Shown here piece after piece: positions 1 to 5,387 of a DNA stretch of 6,030 nt. The translations under genes were made by a program, and so were the position numbers. The DNA comes from Clostridia bacterium (lineage in GTDB: Bacteria; Bacillota_A; Clostridia; Oscillospirales; CAG-272). The notes under the pieces were generated by a model. That model searched no databases, was not told the origin of the DNA, and was given only the letters and a program-made list of their open reading frames with translations. The stretch spans positions 1-6,030 of the forward strand of contig JAFQLG010000044.1 in assembly GCA_017414605.1 (NCBI GenBank), given 5' to 3'. Each line of letters opens with the position of its first letter. Positions within the stretch are counted from its first letter, which is position 1.

Positions 1-895
1 AGGTCTCGTCAAAGGTGACGTAAAGCTCTGTATCGCCAAGCGATTCAACCTCAAAGGATATAAGTCCCGTGTGGTTTACACCCATATCAACGTCGGCATA
101 GGTGTCGGCGCAAAGCGTGATAACGTCTGTGTCGCCGTCGATTTCGCCGCGCGCGGAAAAGTCCATCTTGCCAATTTCCTCAAATGAGCGGAACTCAAGC
201 GCGTCGGGGGTATAGCCCTTGTAGGCATCACAAATTTTGGTTATCGCGCGGTCGTTGTAATATTTTTCCTTATCGGAATAGGTGACCTCGCCGCCACCCA
301 TAAGGCAGACGGGACGGAGAATATCGTATTCACCTGATGGTAGGTCGCGGCATATAAAATGCTTGTCACCGCAGGCTTCAAGTGGGAGTGCATCGCGATT
401 TTCATACCTGAACGCGCCGTCACTCAAGCGATAGCTTTCGGTAAAGGGGCGCTGATAGGAAAAACGGTGAACTCGCATGATCTTCTCGTCAAATCCGTAT
501 GCGCAAAAGCCCGGATCCGTTGTGTCGGTGTAGGCAATAACGGTATCACCGTCCGTTATCTCGGCGCAAAGAAAAGAGGGCTGATCGAGATAAGCAAAGG
601 AGTTTACGTTGTAGCCCGAAACCCTTATTTCAACGGTGTTTTGACCTATATTGAGGTATGGGAAAAGAGCGTATTCGTCAACGCGGTAAAAGCCGTGTGC
701 TGCACGTGCGGGGCCAAACGCGACAAAATTGCCATTGACAAACACAGTAAAAGACGAAGCACCCGCAAGCGCGAGCCTGTAATCTTTGGCACCGTCAATT
801 TTTGTCACGAAGGCGAGTGTGCGGTTCATGACCGTTTGCGTTCCGCTCTCCCATATGGGAAGGGCTTTTTTGAATGTGTAATCGTTAGTTTTCAT
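1..895 (-). CDS. Family-78 glycoside hydrolase-like protein (alpha-L-rhamnosidase family), N-terminal part, runs off left edge
   Basis: An open frame of 298 codons starts at ATG 893-895 and leaves the window without a stop. The translation begins MKTNDYTFKKALPIWESG. It has a beta-sandwich-like N-terminal section with VFVNGNFVAFGPARAAHGFY (residues 51-70), then RVDEY, GYNVNSF (94-100), LDQPSF (103-108) and SYQRPF (146-151). Later comes VDMGVNHTGLISFEVESL (269-286), followed by TELYVTFDE (289-297). These match my recollection of bacterial GH78-type proteins, which carry accessory beta domains before an (alpha/alpha)6 catalytic barrel. The catalytic domain lies outside the window, so activity on rhamnosides is inferred, not seen. 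No signal peptide is visible, so a cytoplasmic enzyme acting on imported oligosaccharides is likely. The start overlaps the end of the ttcA-like gene by 11 bp and has its own SD (GGAGAG, 901-906), which implies translational coupling. A related unsaturated-glycoside or other GH-like family remains possible. Confidence 0.7.
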   Translation of the reverse strand, partial: MKTNDYTFKKALPIWESGTQTVMNRTLAFVTKIDGAKDYRLALAGASSFTVFVNGNFVAFGPARAAHGFYRVDEYALFPYLNIGQNTVEIRVSGYNVNSFAYLDQPSFLCAEITDGDTVIAYTDTTDPGFCAYGFDEKIMRVHRFSYQRPFTESYRLSDGAFRYENRDALPLEACGDKHFICRDLPSGEYDILRPVCLMGGGEVTYSDKEKYYNDRAITKICDAYKGYTPDALEFRSFEEIGKMDFSARGEIDGDTDVITLCADTYADVDMGVNHTGLISFEVESLGDTELYVTFDET

Positions 896-1679
896 TTTTG
901 CTCTCCGTATCGGCGGGATCGTCGTTTTCGTAGTTTTTAATGCCTTCCATTCTGCCTGTTTCGCGAAAACCGTCTATCTCACCGCGCGAAATGGCGCCGA
1001 AGATGCGGTATCTGAGGCCCTTATTATCGCGCTCAAGACGGCGCAAGAGCTGTTTCATCTCCTCGCGCTGAGTGTTTTTGTCGGCAGGACAGGGAGAGCT
1101 GAGCACGGGAAGTTCGTTTTTCTTGGCGAACTCGGCAACCTCCTTTTCGGGCATATACAGCATGGGGCGAATAAGCTTTATTCCCACGCGCGAAAGATAC
1201 GTAACGGGAGAAAAGCAGCCAAGACGTCCCTCAAAGAACAGATTTAGCATAAAGGTCTCAACCACGTCGTCAAAGTGGTGTCCGAGCGCTACTGTGGTGC
1301 AGCCGAGCTCCTTTGCGGCTGTATGGAGCGCGCCGCGGCGCATTTTAGCGCACAGAGAACAGGGATTTGCCTCCTTGCGCACGTCAAAAATTATTTTGGA
1401 GATCTCGGTGGGAACTATATGATATTCAACGTCAAGCTTGTCGCAAAGCTCCCGGATTTTTGAAAAATCCTGCTTTGGCTCAAAACCCATATCTATCGTG
1501 ATGGCTATCAAGGTAAATTTTTGGGGATAAAAGCGGCGCAGATAAGCCATAGCGCACAAAAGCGTGAGGGAATCCTTGCCTGCCGATACGCCAACGGCAA
1601 TTTTGTCGCCGTCCTCTATCATATCGTAGTCGTCTATTCCTCGCCTTGTATAGCTTAATATCCTTTTCATGTTTTCCAT
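885..1679 (-). CDS. ttcA: TtcA-type tRNA 2-thiocytidine biosynthesis protein
   Basis: This 264-aa protein belongs to the PP-loop ATPase/tRNA thiolase group. It shows a PP-loop SAGKDS at residues 32-37 (the usual form is SGGKDS), a PCSLC motif with Cys107 and Cys110, MRRGAL (113-118), ALGHHFDDVVET (131-142) and a third Cys197 in SPCP. The two CxxC cysteines plus the later cysteine match the [4Fe-4S] ligands of TtcA, and the GHHxDD motif is typical of the family. TtcA activates C32 of certain tRNAs by adenylation and inserts sulfur to give 2-thiocytidine; the target here is inferred. ATG 1677-1679 has GAGGT (1685-1689) 5 nt upstream, which is better placed than for the second ATG at 1668-1670. 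The gene begins 13 bp after trmN6, so the two are probably cotranscribed. Paralogous thiolases share these motifs, so substrate specificity is not certain. Confidence 0.85.
   Translation of the reverse strand: MENMKRILSYTRRGIDDYDMIEDGDKIAVGVSAGKDSLTLLCAMAYLRRFYPQKFTLIAITIDMGFEPKQDFSKIRELCDKLDVEYHIVPTEISKIIFDVRKEANPCSLCAKMRRGALHTAAKELGCTTVALGHHFDDVVETFMLNLFFEGRLGCFSPVTYLSRVGIKLIRPMLYMPEKEVAEFAKKNELPVLSSPCPADKNTQREEMKQLLRRLERDNKGLRYRIFGAISRGEIDGFRETGRMEGIKNYENDDPADTESKNEN
901..906 (-). promoter_or_regulatory. Ribosome binding site of the GH78-like gene
   Basis: On the minus strand GGAGAG lies 5 nt upstream of ATG 893-895, inside the last codons of the ttcA-like gene. It fixes the start of the glycosidase-like protein and shows that translation starts within the upstream gene. 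Confidence 0.7.
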
Positions 1680-1692
1680 ACGTTACCTCGGT

Positions 1693-2448
1693 TTATGTAA
1701 AAGAATCAAAGGAGCAGGTGGCGTATATTGCCTCTGCATCTCGTGAAAGCTTGTTTTGCTTGGCATCGTCCGCGCTGTCGTGCAAAAACAGTGGTCTTGT
1801 CAGAGTGCAGCCCGATGCAGCCCCTTTTTTTGCGCGGATAAGAACCATAGAGGGTTGACTTTGCGGCGTTGCGTGAACAAAAGTAATGAGCTTAGGCTCA
1901 AGCTTGCTTTGCCTCAAAGCGTCCATCAGATCACAAAGCCTGTCAGGCCTCCAGACAACGTAAAAATTGCCGCCGAATTTGAGCATTCTTGCCGCCGCGG
2001 CGCAAAAATCGCCAATGTCGCCGCAAACTTCGTGGCGAGCTATGAATTTTTCGTCATGCTCGTTCCGTTTACCCGAATCCACCTTCATATAAGGAGGATT
2101 TGCAGTCACAACGTCGACCTCGCCCGAAAGCGTGTCGGTGCTTATGCTTCGCACGTCGGCGCAAAGCGCAGTTACCTTTGAGTCAAGAGCGTTGATTTCC
2201 GCATTGCGCGAAATAAGGGAAGCAAAGCTTTCCTGAATCTCTATAGCGTATATTTTTTGAAATTTATTTTTTGAGGCGCAGAGCAGGGGAATAATGCCCG
2301 TTCCGCTACCCAGATCGGCGCAACATTTTTTAGCTCCGCCCTGCACAAATGCGGCTAAAAGATATGCATCCGTTCCAAAGGTCAGACCGTTTTTGTTTTG
2401 TATAAGCGTTAAATCTTCGTTAACGTTCATTGTTATCTCGTTATTCAC
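1693..2448 (-). CDS. trmN6: tRNA1(Val) (adenine(37)-N6)-methyltransferase, TrmN6/YabB type
   Basis: This 251-aa class I SAM-dependent methyltransferase has FGTDAYLLAAF at residues 24-34, SAM-binding motif I DLGSGTGI at 45-52, an acidic residue after strand 2 (IEIQ, 69-72), and the catalytic NPPY tetrad at 117-120, which marks N6-adenine methylation. The FGTDA start plus NPPY and the roughly 250-aa length fit TrmN6 (YfiC in E. coli, YabB in Bacillus), which methylates A37 next to the anticodon of tRNA1Val. In Bacillus, yabB lies shortly after holB-yaaT-yabA, so the position here supports the call. The start is GTG at 2446-2448 with AAAGGAG (2458-2464) 9 nt upstream; the internal ATG at 2428-2430 has no comparable SD. 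The gene directly follows the ferredoxin terminator and has no clear promoter of its own. Confidence 0.88.
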   Translation of the reverse strand: MNNEITMNVNEDLTLIQNKNGLTFGTDAYLLAAFVQGGAKKCCADLGSGTGIIPLLCASKNKFQKIYAIEIQESFASLISRNAEINALDSKVTALCADVRSISTDTLSGEVDVVTANPPYMKVDSGKRNEHDEKFIARHEVCGDIGDFCAAAARMLKFGGNFYVVWRPDRLCDLMDALRQSKLEPKLITFVHATPQSQPSMVLIRAKKGAASGCTLTRPLFLHDSADDAKQNKLSRDAEAIYATCSFDSFT

Positions 2449-2457
2449 CCTTTTCTA

Positions 2458-2464
2458 CTCCTTT
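2458..2464 (-). promoter_or_regulatory. Ribosome binding site selecting the GTG start of trmN6
   Basis: AAAGGAG on the minus strand sits 9 nt before GTG 2446-2448. This supports a GTG start over the in-frame ATG six codons later. Confidence 0.7.
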
Positions 2465-2474
2465 CCTTGACTAT

Positions 2475-2516
2475 AAAAAATCGTCGGGGTCCATTTTTGA
2501 ATACGGATCCCGACGA
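2475..2516 (-). terminator. Intrinsic terminator of the ferredoxin gene
   Basis: A 12-bp stem pairs 2481-2492 (TCGTCGGGGTCC) with 2505-2516 (GGATCCCGACGA). It has one G-T pair and a 12-nt loop. On the minus strand the hairpin is followed at once by six T (2480-2475). This is a textbook Rho-independent terminator 41 bp after the ferredoxin stop. On the plus strand the tail is only a weak AAATTTTG, so it mainly acts on the minus strand. Confidence 0.9.
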
Positions 2517-2556
2517 AATTTTGTTGGGAAACTGAATTCCCTTAAGTAAATTTGAC

Positions 2557-2727
2557 TTATGCCTCTACGGGTGCGCCAACGGGGCAAACCTCAGAGCAGT
2601 TACCGCAATCGATGCAGGTATCAGCGTCGATCTCGTACTTGCCATCTCCCTCAGAAATAGCCTCTACGGGGCACTCAGCTGCGCATGCGCCGCAACCGAT
2701 GCAATCATCAGTAATCTTAAATGCCAT
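2557..2727 (-). CDS. 2[4Fe-4S] clostridial-type ferredoxin
   Basis: This 56-aa protein has two complete CxxCxxCxxxCP motifs: Cys9, 12, 15, 19 and Cys38, 41, 44, 48. The two halves are pseudo-symmetric, and the length is typical of soluble low-potential clostridial ferredoxins. It would carry single electrons in the cytoplasm for enzymes such as pyruvate:ferredoxin oxidoreductase or hydrogenase; the actual partner is not shown. The start is ATG 2725-2727 (MAFKITDDC), as usual for the family. The frame stays open upstream to 2775, but the extra 16 codons do not look like ferredoxin and would begin almost at the predicted transcript start. The nearest SD, AAAGGA at 2741-2746, is 13 nt away, rather far. 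The gene has its own promoter and terminator, so it is a monocistronic unit between ricT and trmN6. Confidence 0.93.
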   Translation of the reverse strand: MAFKITDDCIGCGACAAECPVEAISEGDGKYEIDADTCIDCGNCSEVCPVGAPVEA

Positions 2728-2765
2728 GGTTAATTGCCAGTCCTTTCTGTATTTTTGACATATAC

Positions 2766-2794
2766 ATTGTATCACACATCAGGGCTTTTTTCAA
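2766..2794 (-). promoter_or_regulatory. Sigma-A-type promoter of the ferredoxin gene
   Basis: On the minus strand TTGAAA (2794-2789) is followed after exactly 17 nt by TACAAT (2771-2766), with a TG one base before the -10 (extended -10). Each box differs from consensus at one position. Transcription would start near 2759, about 30 nt before the ferredoxin ATG. Confidence 0.8.
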
Positions 2795-2826
2795 CCTCTA
2801 ATGTGAAAAAAACTAAACAAATTTAT

Positions 2827-2863
2827 TTTGACATTTTTGGATAATATATCTAAAACTGTCAAA
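2827..2863. repeat. AT-rich inverted repeat between ricT and the ferredoxin gene
   Basis: TTTGACA (2827-2833) and TGTCAAA (2857-2863) form a perfect 7-bp inverted repeat. After one mismatch the pairing extends by four A-T pairs (2835-2838 with 2852-2855), leaving a 13-nt loop. It starts 9 bp after the ricT stop codon. It could be a weak terminator for ricT (a run of seven T follows about 15 nt later on the minus strand) or a binding site upstream of the ferredoxin promoter. The low GC of the stem makes the terminator reading weak. Confidence 0.4.
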
Positions 2864-2872
2864 GTGTCTTTT

Positions 2873-3991
2873 TTAGTCCTTATCCTCGTTGTTTTTGGAG
2901 GGGCGGGAGATGAGTGTTACGTCATCTCGCTTATATAACTCGGGCACCATATCGGGCTTATCCTTGAGCTTGACCTTTATGGTTCCTGCCAAGGGGTTCG
3001 TTTCGGTAACGTAGCCTATACCGTTTTCCGTTTTTACAACGGAATCAACGGGAGGAGTTTTTGCCGTTTCCTCGGCATAGGTGGCGTGCTCATACTGCAA
3101 GCAGCACATAAGCCTGCCGCAAAGGCCCGAGATCTTGCCGGAATTCAGCGAGAGATTCTGATCCTTTGCCATGCGGATAGAAACCTGAACAAAGTCGGGC
3201 AGGAAAGTGGAGCAGCAGAGGGAACGTCCGCAAGCACCCAAACCGCCCATAAGCTTTGCCTCATCGCGAATGCCTATCTGGCGCAGCTCAATGCGGGTAC
3301 GGAAGGTGGAGGCGAGGTCCTTTACGAGCTCGCGGAAGTCAACTCGGCTCGCGCTCGTAAAATAGAACAAAAGCTTTGAATTATCAAAGGAATACTGTGC
3401 CTCGATAAGCTTCATATCAAGTCCGTGCTTTTGAATTTTTTCAAGGCAGATGCCGAAAGCTTCCTGTTCTTTTTTCTTGTTGTCGGCATGATGCTTTGCA
3501 TCCTCGTCCGTGGCGATCCTTATCACCTCGCGAATGGGGGGAACAACGCTTGATTCCTTTACCTCACAGTCGGCAAAGGCAACCTCGCCGTATTCCTGGC
3601 CGCGCGCGGTATCAACGATAACGTTCATTCCGTCCTTGAGCTGAAGCTTCTTTTCGTTGCTGAAATAATAGATCTTTCCGCTCGCCTTGAATCGAACGCC
3701 TGTAACGTGAACGGTTTTTACGTCTTCGCCCTCGATGCTGACGGTAACCGTAGGCTTTCTGTCTATTTCGGAGCTGAGAATATCCTCGCTCGCGACAACG
3801 GGAGCCTCGTCTATCGTGACAGGCTCGGAATTATCCATTGCGGAGCCAACGGCAGACAGATCTATGCTTTCTTCCGCCGTAACGCTTTGCGAGTTCTTTT
3901 GCTCCTGATTATGTTTTTTGTGTCTTCTTTTCTTTTGCCAATAGCCCTTTTTCTTGTTGTTATTGGAAGAAGGCTTGTTTTCTGAATTCAT
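2873..3991 (-). CDS. ricT: RicT/YaaT, PSP1-domain Fe-S protein of the Ric complex
   Basis: This 372-aa protein belongs to the PSP1 family. A hydrophilic N-terminal part (about 1-80) is rich in Lys, Asn and Ser with a basic run at 13-28, followed by an acidic linker. The conserved body has VRFKASGKIYYF (about 99-110), the PSP1 C-terminal core (about 150-252), GACGRSLCC with Cys254, 259 and 260, and SGLCGRLMCC with Cys291, 296 and 297. In Bacillus, RicT forms a complex with RicA and RicF that binds [4Fe-4S] clusters, promotes RNase Y-dependent mRNA maturation and affects sporulation, competence and biofilm. The cysteine pattern is intact. ATG 3989-3991 is chosen because AAAGGT (4001-4006) lies 9 nt upstream. 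A TTG at 4031-4033 overlapping the holB stop would add 14 residues but has a poor SD. It is cotranscribed with holB, 38 bp away. The N-terminal extension makes it about 100 residues longer than the Bacillus protein. Confidence 0.92.
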   Translation of the reverse strand: MNSENKPSSNNNKKKGYWQKKRRHKKHNQEQKNSQSVTAEESIDLSAVGSAMDNSEPVTIDEAPVVASEDILSSEIDRKPTVTVSIEGEDVKTVHVTGVRFKASGKIYYFSNEKKLQLKDGMNVIVDTARGQEYGEVAFADCEVKESSVVPPIREVIRIATDEDAKHHADNKKKEQEAFGICLEKIQKHGLDMKLIEAQYSFDNSKLLFYFTSASRVDFRELVKDLASTFRTRIELRQIGIRDEAKLMGGLGACGRSLCCSTFLPDFVQVSIRMAKDQNLSLNSGKISGLCGRLMCCLQYEHATYAEETAKTPPVDSVVKTENGIGYVTETNPLAGTIKVKLKDKPDMVPELYKRDDVTLISRPSKNNEDKD

Positions 3992-4000
3992 AAGTGACCA

Positions 4001-4006
4001 ACCTTT
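4001..4006 (-). promoter_or_regulatory. Ribosome binding site deciding the ricT start
   Basis: AAAGGT on the minus strand is 9 nt before ATG 3989-3991. It lies downstream of the alternative TTG at 4031-4033, so it supports the shorter ricT. Confidence 0.65.
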
Positions 4007-4029
4007 ATATAATACTTTGTTTTTTGCTT

Positions 4030-5055
4030 TCAAATGATGCCTGCATTCTGCATCATAGTCATTAGTGTAAGACGAACGTTAGCGTTTGACTCAAGAGCTT
4101 CTGCCGCGTTTACCGATGCATCGTAAAGCGCAAATAGCGATTGAAATGAAAAGTGTGTGGACAGCTCGGTTGCGCGCTCGCGGTCATTGAAAAAGCAAAG
4201 CCTTACTCCATCGCTTTTTTTGAGCATAATAAGGTCGCGCAAGGCCAGCTGAAGATAGGCTATCTGCTTTGATACCTCGGCGCGCTTCAGGTTTCCCGAA
4301 AGCGCCTCAAAGGCTGCCGATTTATCCTTTGCTATCAGCATTGATATCAGCTTTTCCGCGGCCTGCTTGGCATCTGCTATAGCGGCTCTGCGCCTTCCGT
4401 CCAAAAGTGATATGGATTCTCCGATAGACCCATTGCCAAAGAATATGGCAAGGCCGAATTCCTCGGGCTTTTCCGTTTTGAGCGTTCTTGCCCTGCGCTC
4501 ATTCTCCAAAAGATATTGCTCAACTTTGTCGAGAGGAAGCTTTTCCATACGTAGTGACGGCGCTCGGCTGCGCACCGTTTCAAGCAGAGCGGTTGAGTTC
4601 TGGCAGATGAGGAAAAACAAGGCGTAAGGCGGGGGAGATTCCAAGAGCAAAAGAAACGCGGTTTGTGCCTGGACTGTCATAAGGTCCGCGTCCTCAATGA
4701 TGTATGCCTTGACCTCAAGGTCGTTTGGCGCGGTGTAAACGTCCGTCTTTATATATCTGATAGCTTCAACGCCGATAGTAGACCTGTCCGGCTCAAGCCC
4801 CACGTGCAAAACGTCAGGACATCTGTTTCCCATAATCTTTTTGCAGGAGCTGCATTTTTGGCAGGGAGTTATCTCCTTGCCTCCGCGCTCTTCACAGCAT
4901 GCCGCGGCGATAAGTGCGCGCGCCAGGGTGCGTCTGCCGCTTCCCGCCGCTCCTTCAATGATATAGGCGTGGGCAAGAGAGCCGCGGTCAACGTCCTCGG
5001 AAAGACGGCTGCAAAGCGACTGATTTCCAATTATCATATCAAGCCTTGTCGGCAT
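4030..5055 (-). CDS. holB: DNA polymerase III subunit delta-prime (clamp loader)
   Basis: This 341-aa AAA+ protein is the delta-prime subunit of the clamp-loader complex, which opens and loads the beta sliding clamp on primed DNA. Visible features are the N-terminal IIGNQSL, AHAYIIEGAAGSGRRTLA with a P-loop-like segment (about 35-44), a zinc-binding group Cys65-x2-Cys68-x2-Cys71-x7-Cys79, the Walker B-like AYIIEDADLM (117-126), LLLLESPP (135-142) and the SRAPSLRM region (163-170) at the usual SRC position. The C-terminal half is the helical collar domain. The P-loop lysine is replaced by Arg41, consistent with delta-prime not needing to hydrolyse ATP. The start is ATG 5053-5055, with GGAGAGGAG (5062-5070) 6 nt upstream. 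The frame stays open to a GTG at 5112, but that lies at the predicted transcript start. It heads the holB-ricT operon. Confidence 0.92.
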   Translation of the reverse strand: MPTRLDMIIGNQSLCSRLSEDVDRGSLAHAYIIEGAAGSGRRTLARALIAAACCEERGGKEITPCQKCSSCKKIMGNRCPDVLHVGLEPDRSTIGVEAIRYIKTDVYTAPNDLEVKAYIIEDADLMTVQAQTAFLLLLESPPPYALFFLICQNSTALLETVRSRAPSLRMEKLPLDKVEQYLLENERRARTLKTEKPEEFGLAIFFGNGSIGESISLLDGRRRAAIADAKQAAEKLISMLIAKDKSAAFEALSGNLKRAEVSKQIAYLQLALRDLIMLKKSDGVRLCFFNDRERATELSTHFSFQSLFALYDASVNAAEALESNANVRLTLMTMMQNAGII

Positions 5056-5061
5056 ATTCCG

Positions 5062-5070
5062 CTCCTCTCC
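5062..5070 (-). promoter_or_regulatory. Ribosome binding site of holB
   Basis: GGAGAGGAG on the minus strand is 6 nt before ATG 5053-5055. It is one of the strongest SD sites in the window and fixes the holB start. Confidence 0.8.
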
Positions 5071-5117
5071 GCGCCATACCTGCACAGATGCTGGGCGCAC
5101 ATAGATATACACCGTAC

Positions 5118-5146
5118 ATTATAACAAAAAATCGGTGGCTTGTCAA
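5118..5146 (-). promoter_or_regulatory. Consensus sigma-A promoter of the holB-ricT operon
   Basis: On the minus strand TTGACA (5146-5141) and TATAAT (5123-5118) are both perfect and are separated by 17 nt, with a TG one base before the -10. Transcription should begin near 5111, giving a leader of about 55 nt before the holB ATG. Confidence 0.9.
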
Positions 5147-5278
5147 GTGGGACAAGCGCTTGTGCCAAAATAAACGGACAAAATTTTTATAGCAATATTT
5201 TCCGGGATTTCAGTTTTCCTTATTTTGTCACAAACGGTATATATTTGTCGCTATAATTGAACAAAATATCGTTGACAA
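5139..5278. repeat. Cluster of TTGTC/GACAA half-sites in the divergent region
   Basis: Exact TTGTC occurs at 5140-5144, 5225-5229 and 5245-5249. Exact GACAA occurs at 5151-5155, 5177-5181 and 5274-5278, with a near copy TTGTG at 5160-5164. CTTGTC (5139-5144) and GACAAG (5151-5156) form a 6-bp inverted repeat. GACAAAAT (5177-5184) and ATTTTGTC (5222-5229) form an 8-bp one, and GACAAAAT recurs at 5274-5281. Two copies overlap the -35 boxes and are partly explained by them. A regulator bound here would affect both directions; no regulator is identified. Confidence 0.4.
5148..5167. promoter_or_regulatory. 20-bp palindrome, possible LacI/GalR-family operator
   Basis: TGGGACAAGCGCTTGTGCCA has a perfect 12-bp palindromic core (5152-5163) and only one mismatched pair in 20 bp. 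The centre AAGCGCTT fits the AAnCGnTT core common to LacI/GalR-family operators, including catabolite-responsive elements, although the outer positions differ from the cre consensus. It abuts the upstream side of the holB -35 box and lies about 105 bp before the -35 of the branching-enzyme promoter. A sugar-responsive regulator of the latter is a reasonable guess. Confidence 0.5.
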
Positions 5279-5300
5279 AATGTATTGAAAATGGTATAAT
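5272..5300 (+). promoter_or_regulatory. Consensus sigma-A promoter of the branching-enzyme gene
   Basis: TTGACA (5272-5277) and TATAAT (5295-5300) are both perfect with a 17-nt spacer and a TG one base before the -10. Transcription should start near 5307, about 80 nt before ATG 5388. Confidence 0.9.
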
Positions 5301-5320
5301 TTATATATATGCGATATTTA

Positions 5321-5367
5321 CGGAGCAAGGGTGCGCGCGAATTTCCTGCGCCGCAAGGAAGGCTCCG
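5321..5367 (+). promoter_or_regulatory. Possible leader stem enclosing the first start signal
   Basis: CGGAGC (5321-5326) pairs with GCTCCG (5362-5367). Inside the loop TTCC (5343-5346) can pair with GGAA (5357-5360), with further G-C pairs between. The outer stem would cover the GGAG that serves the GTG at 5331, leaving the ATG at 5388 free. It may be chance, since the stem is short. Confidence 0.25.
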
Positions 5368-5375
5368 AGTTGGAA

Positions 5376-5380
5376 AAGGA
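5376..5380 (+). promoter_or_regulatory. Ribosome binding site of the branching-enzyme gene
   Basis: AAGGA within GGAAAAGGA lies 7 nt before ATG 5388-5390. The competing GTG at 5331 has GGAG (5322-5325) 5 nt upstream, so this start is preferred but not certain. Confidence 0.6.
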
Positions 5381-5387
5381 ACGTGGA

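Larger units (their letters stand above)
5056..5387. other. Divergent control region between holB and the branching-enzyme gene
   Basis: This 332-bp stretch has no convincing gene. It holds the holB leader and promoter on the left, a 20-bp palindrome (5148-5167), an AT-rich middle (about 5167-5271) with several TTGTC/GACAA motifs, the plus-strand promoter (5272-5300), and a leader with two possible start codons (GTG 5331 and ATG 5388). Confidence 0.8.

Noticed and set aside
359..940. Plus-strand open frame of 193 codons
   Set aside because: It lies antisense to the GH78-like gene, has no SD and no recognisable domain; the minus-strand frame shows clear family motifs.
1756..2181. Plus-strand open frame of 141 codons opposite trmN6
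   Set aside because: It is a shadow of the trmN6 frame, which contains the SAM and NPPY motifs in the other direction.
2728..2775. Sixteen-codon N-terminal extension of the ferredoxin
   Set aside because: The extension is not ferredoxin-like and would place the start inside the promoter region near the -10 box.
2826..2856. Plus-strand promoter TTGACA-17-TAAAAC
   Set aside because: The -10 matches consensus at only four positions and would transcribe antisense to ricT with no gene ahead; the -35 match is part of the inverted repeat.
5056..5112. Longer HolB starting at GTG 5112
   Set aside because: This start is at the predicted transcription start and has no room for an SD, whereas ATG 5055 has a strong one.
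4663..5124. Plus-strand open frame of 153 codons opposite holB
   Set aside because: It is antisense to the well-supported HolB N-terminal domain and has no SD or domain.
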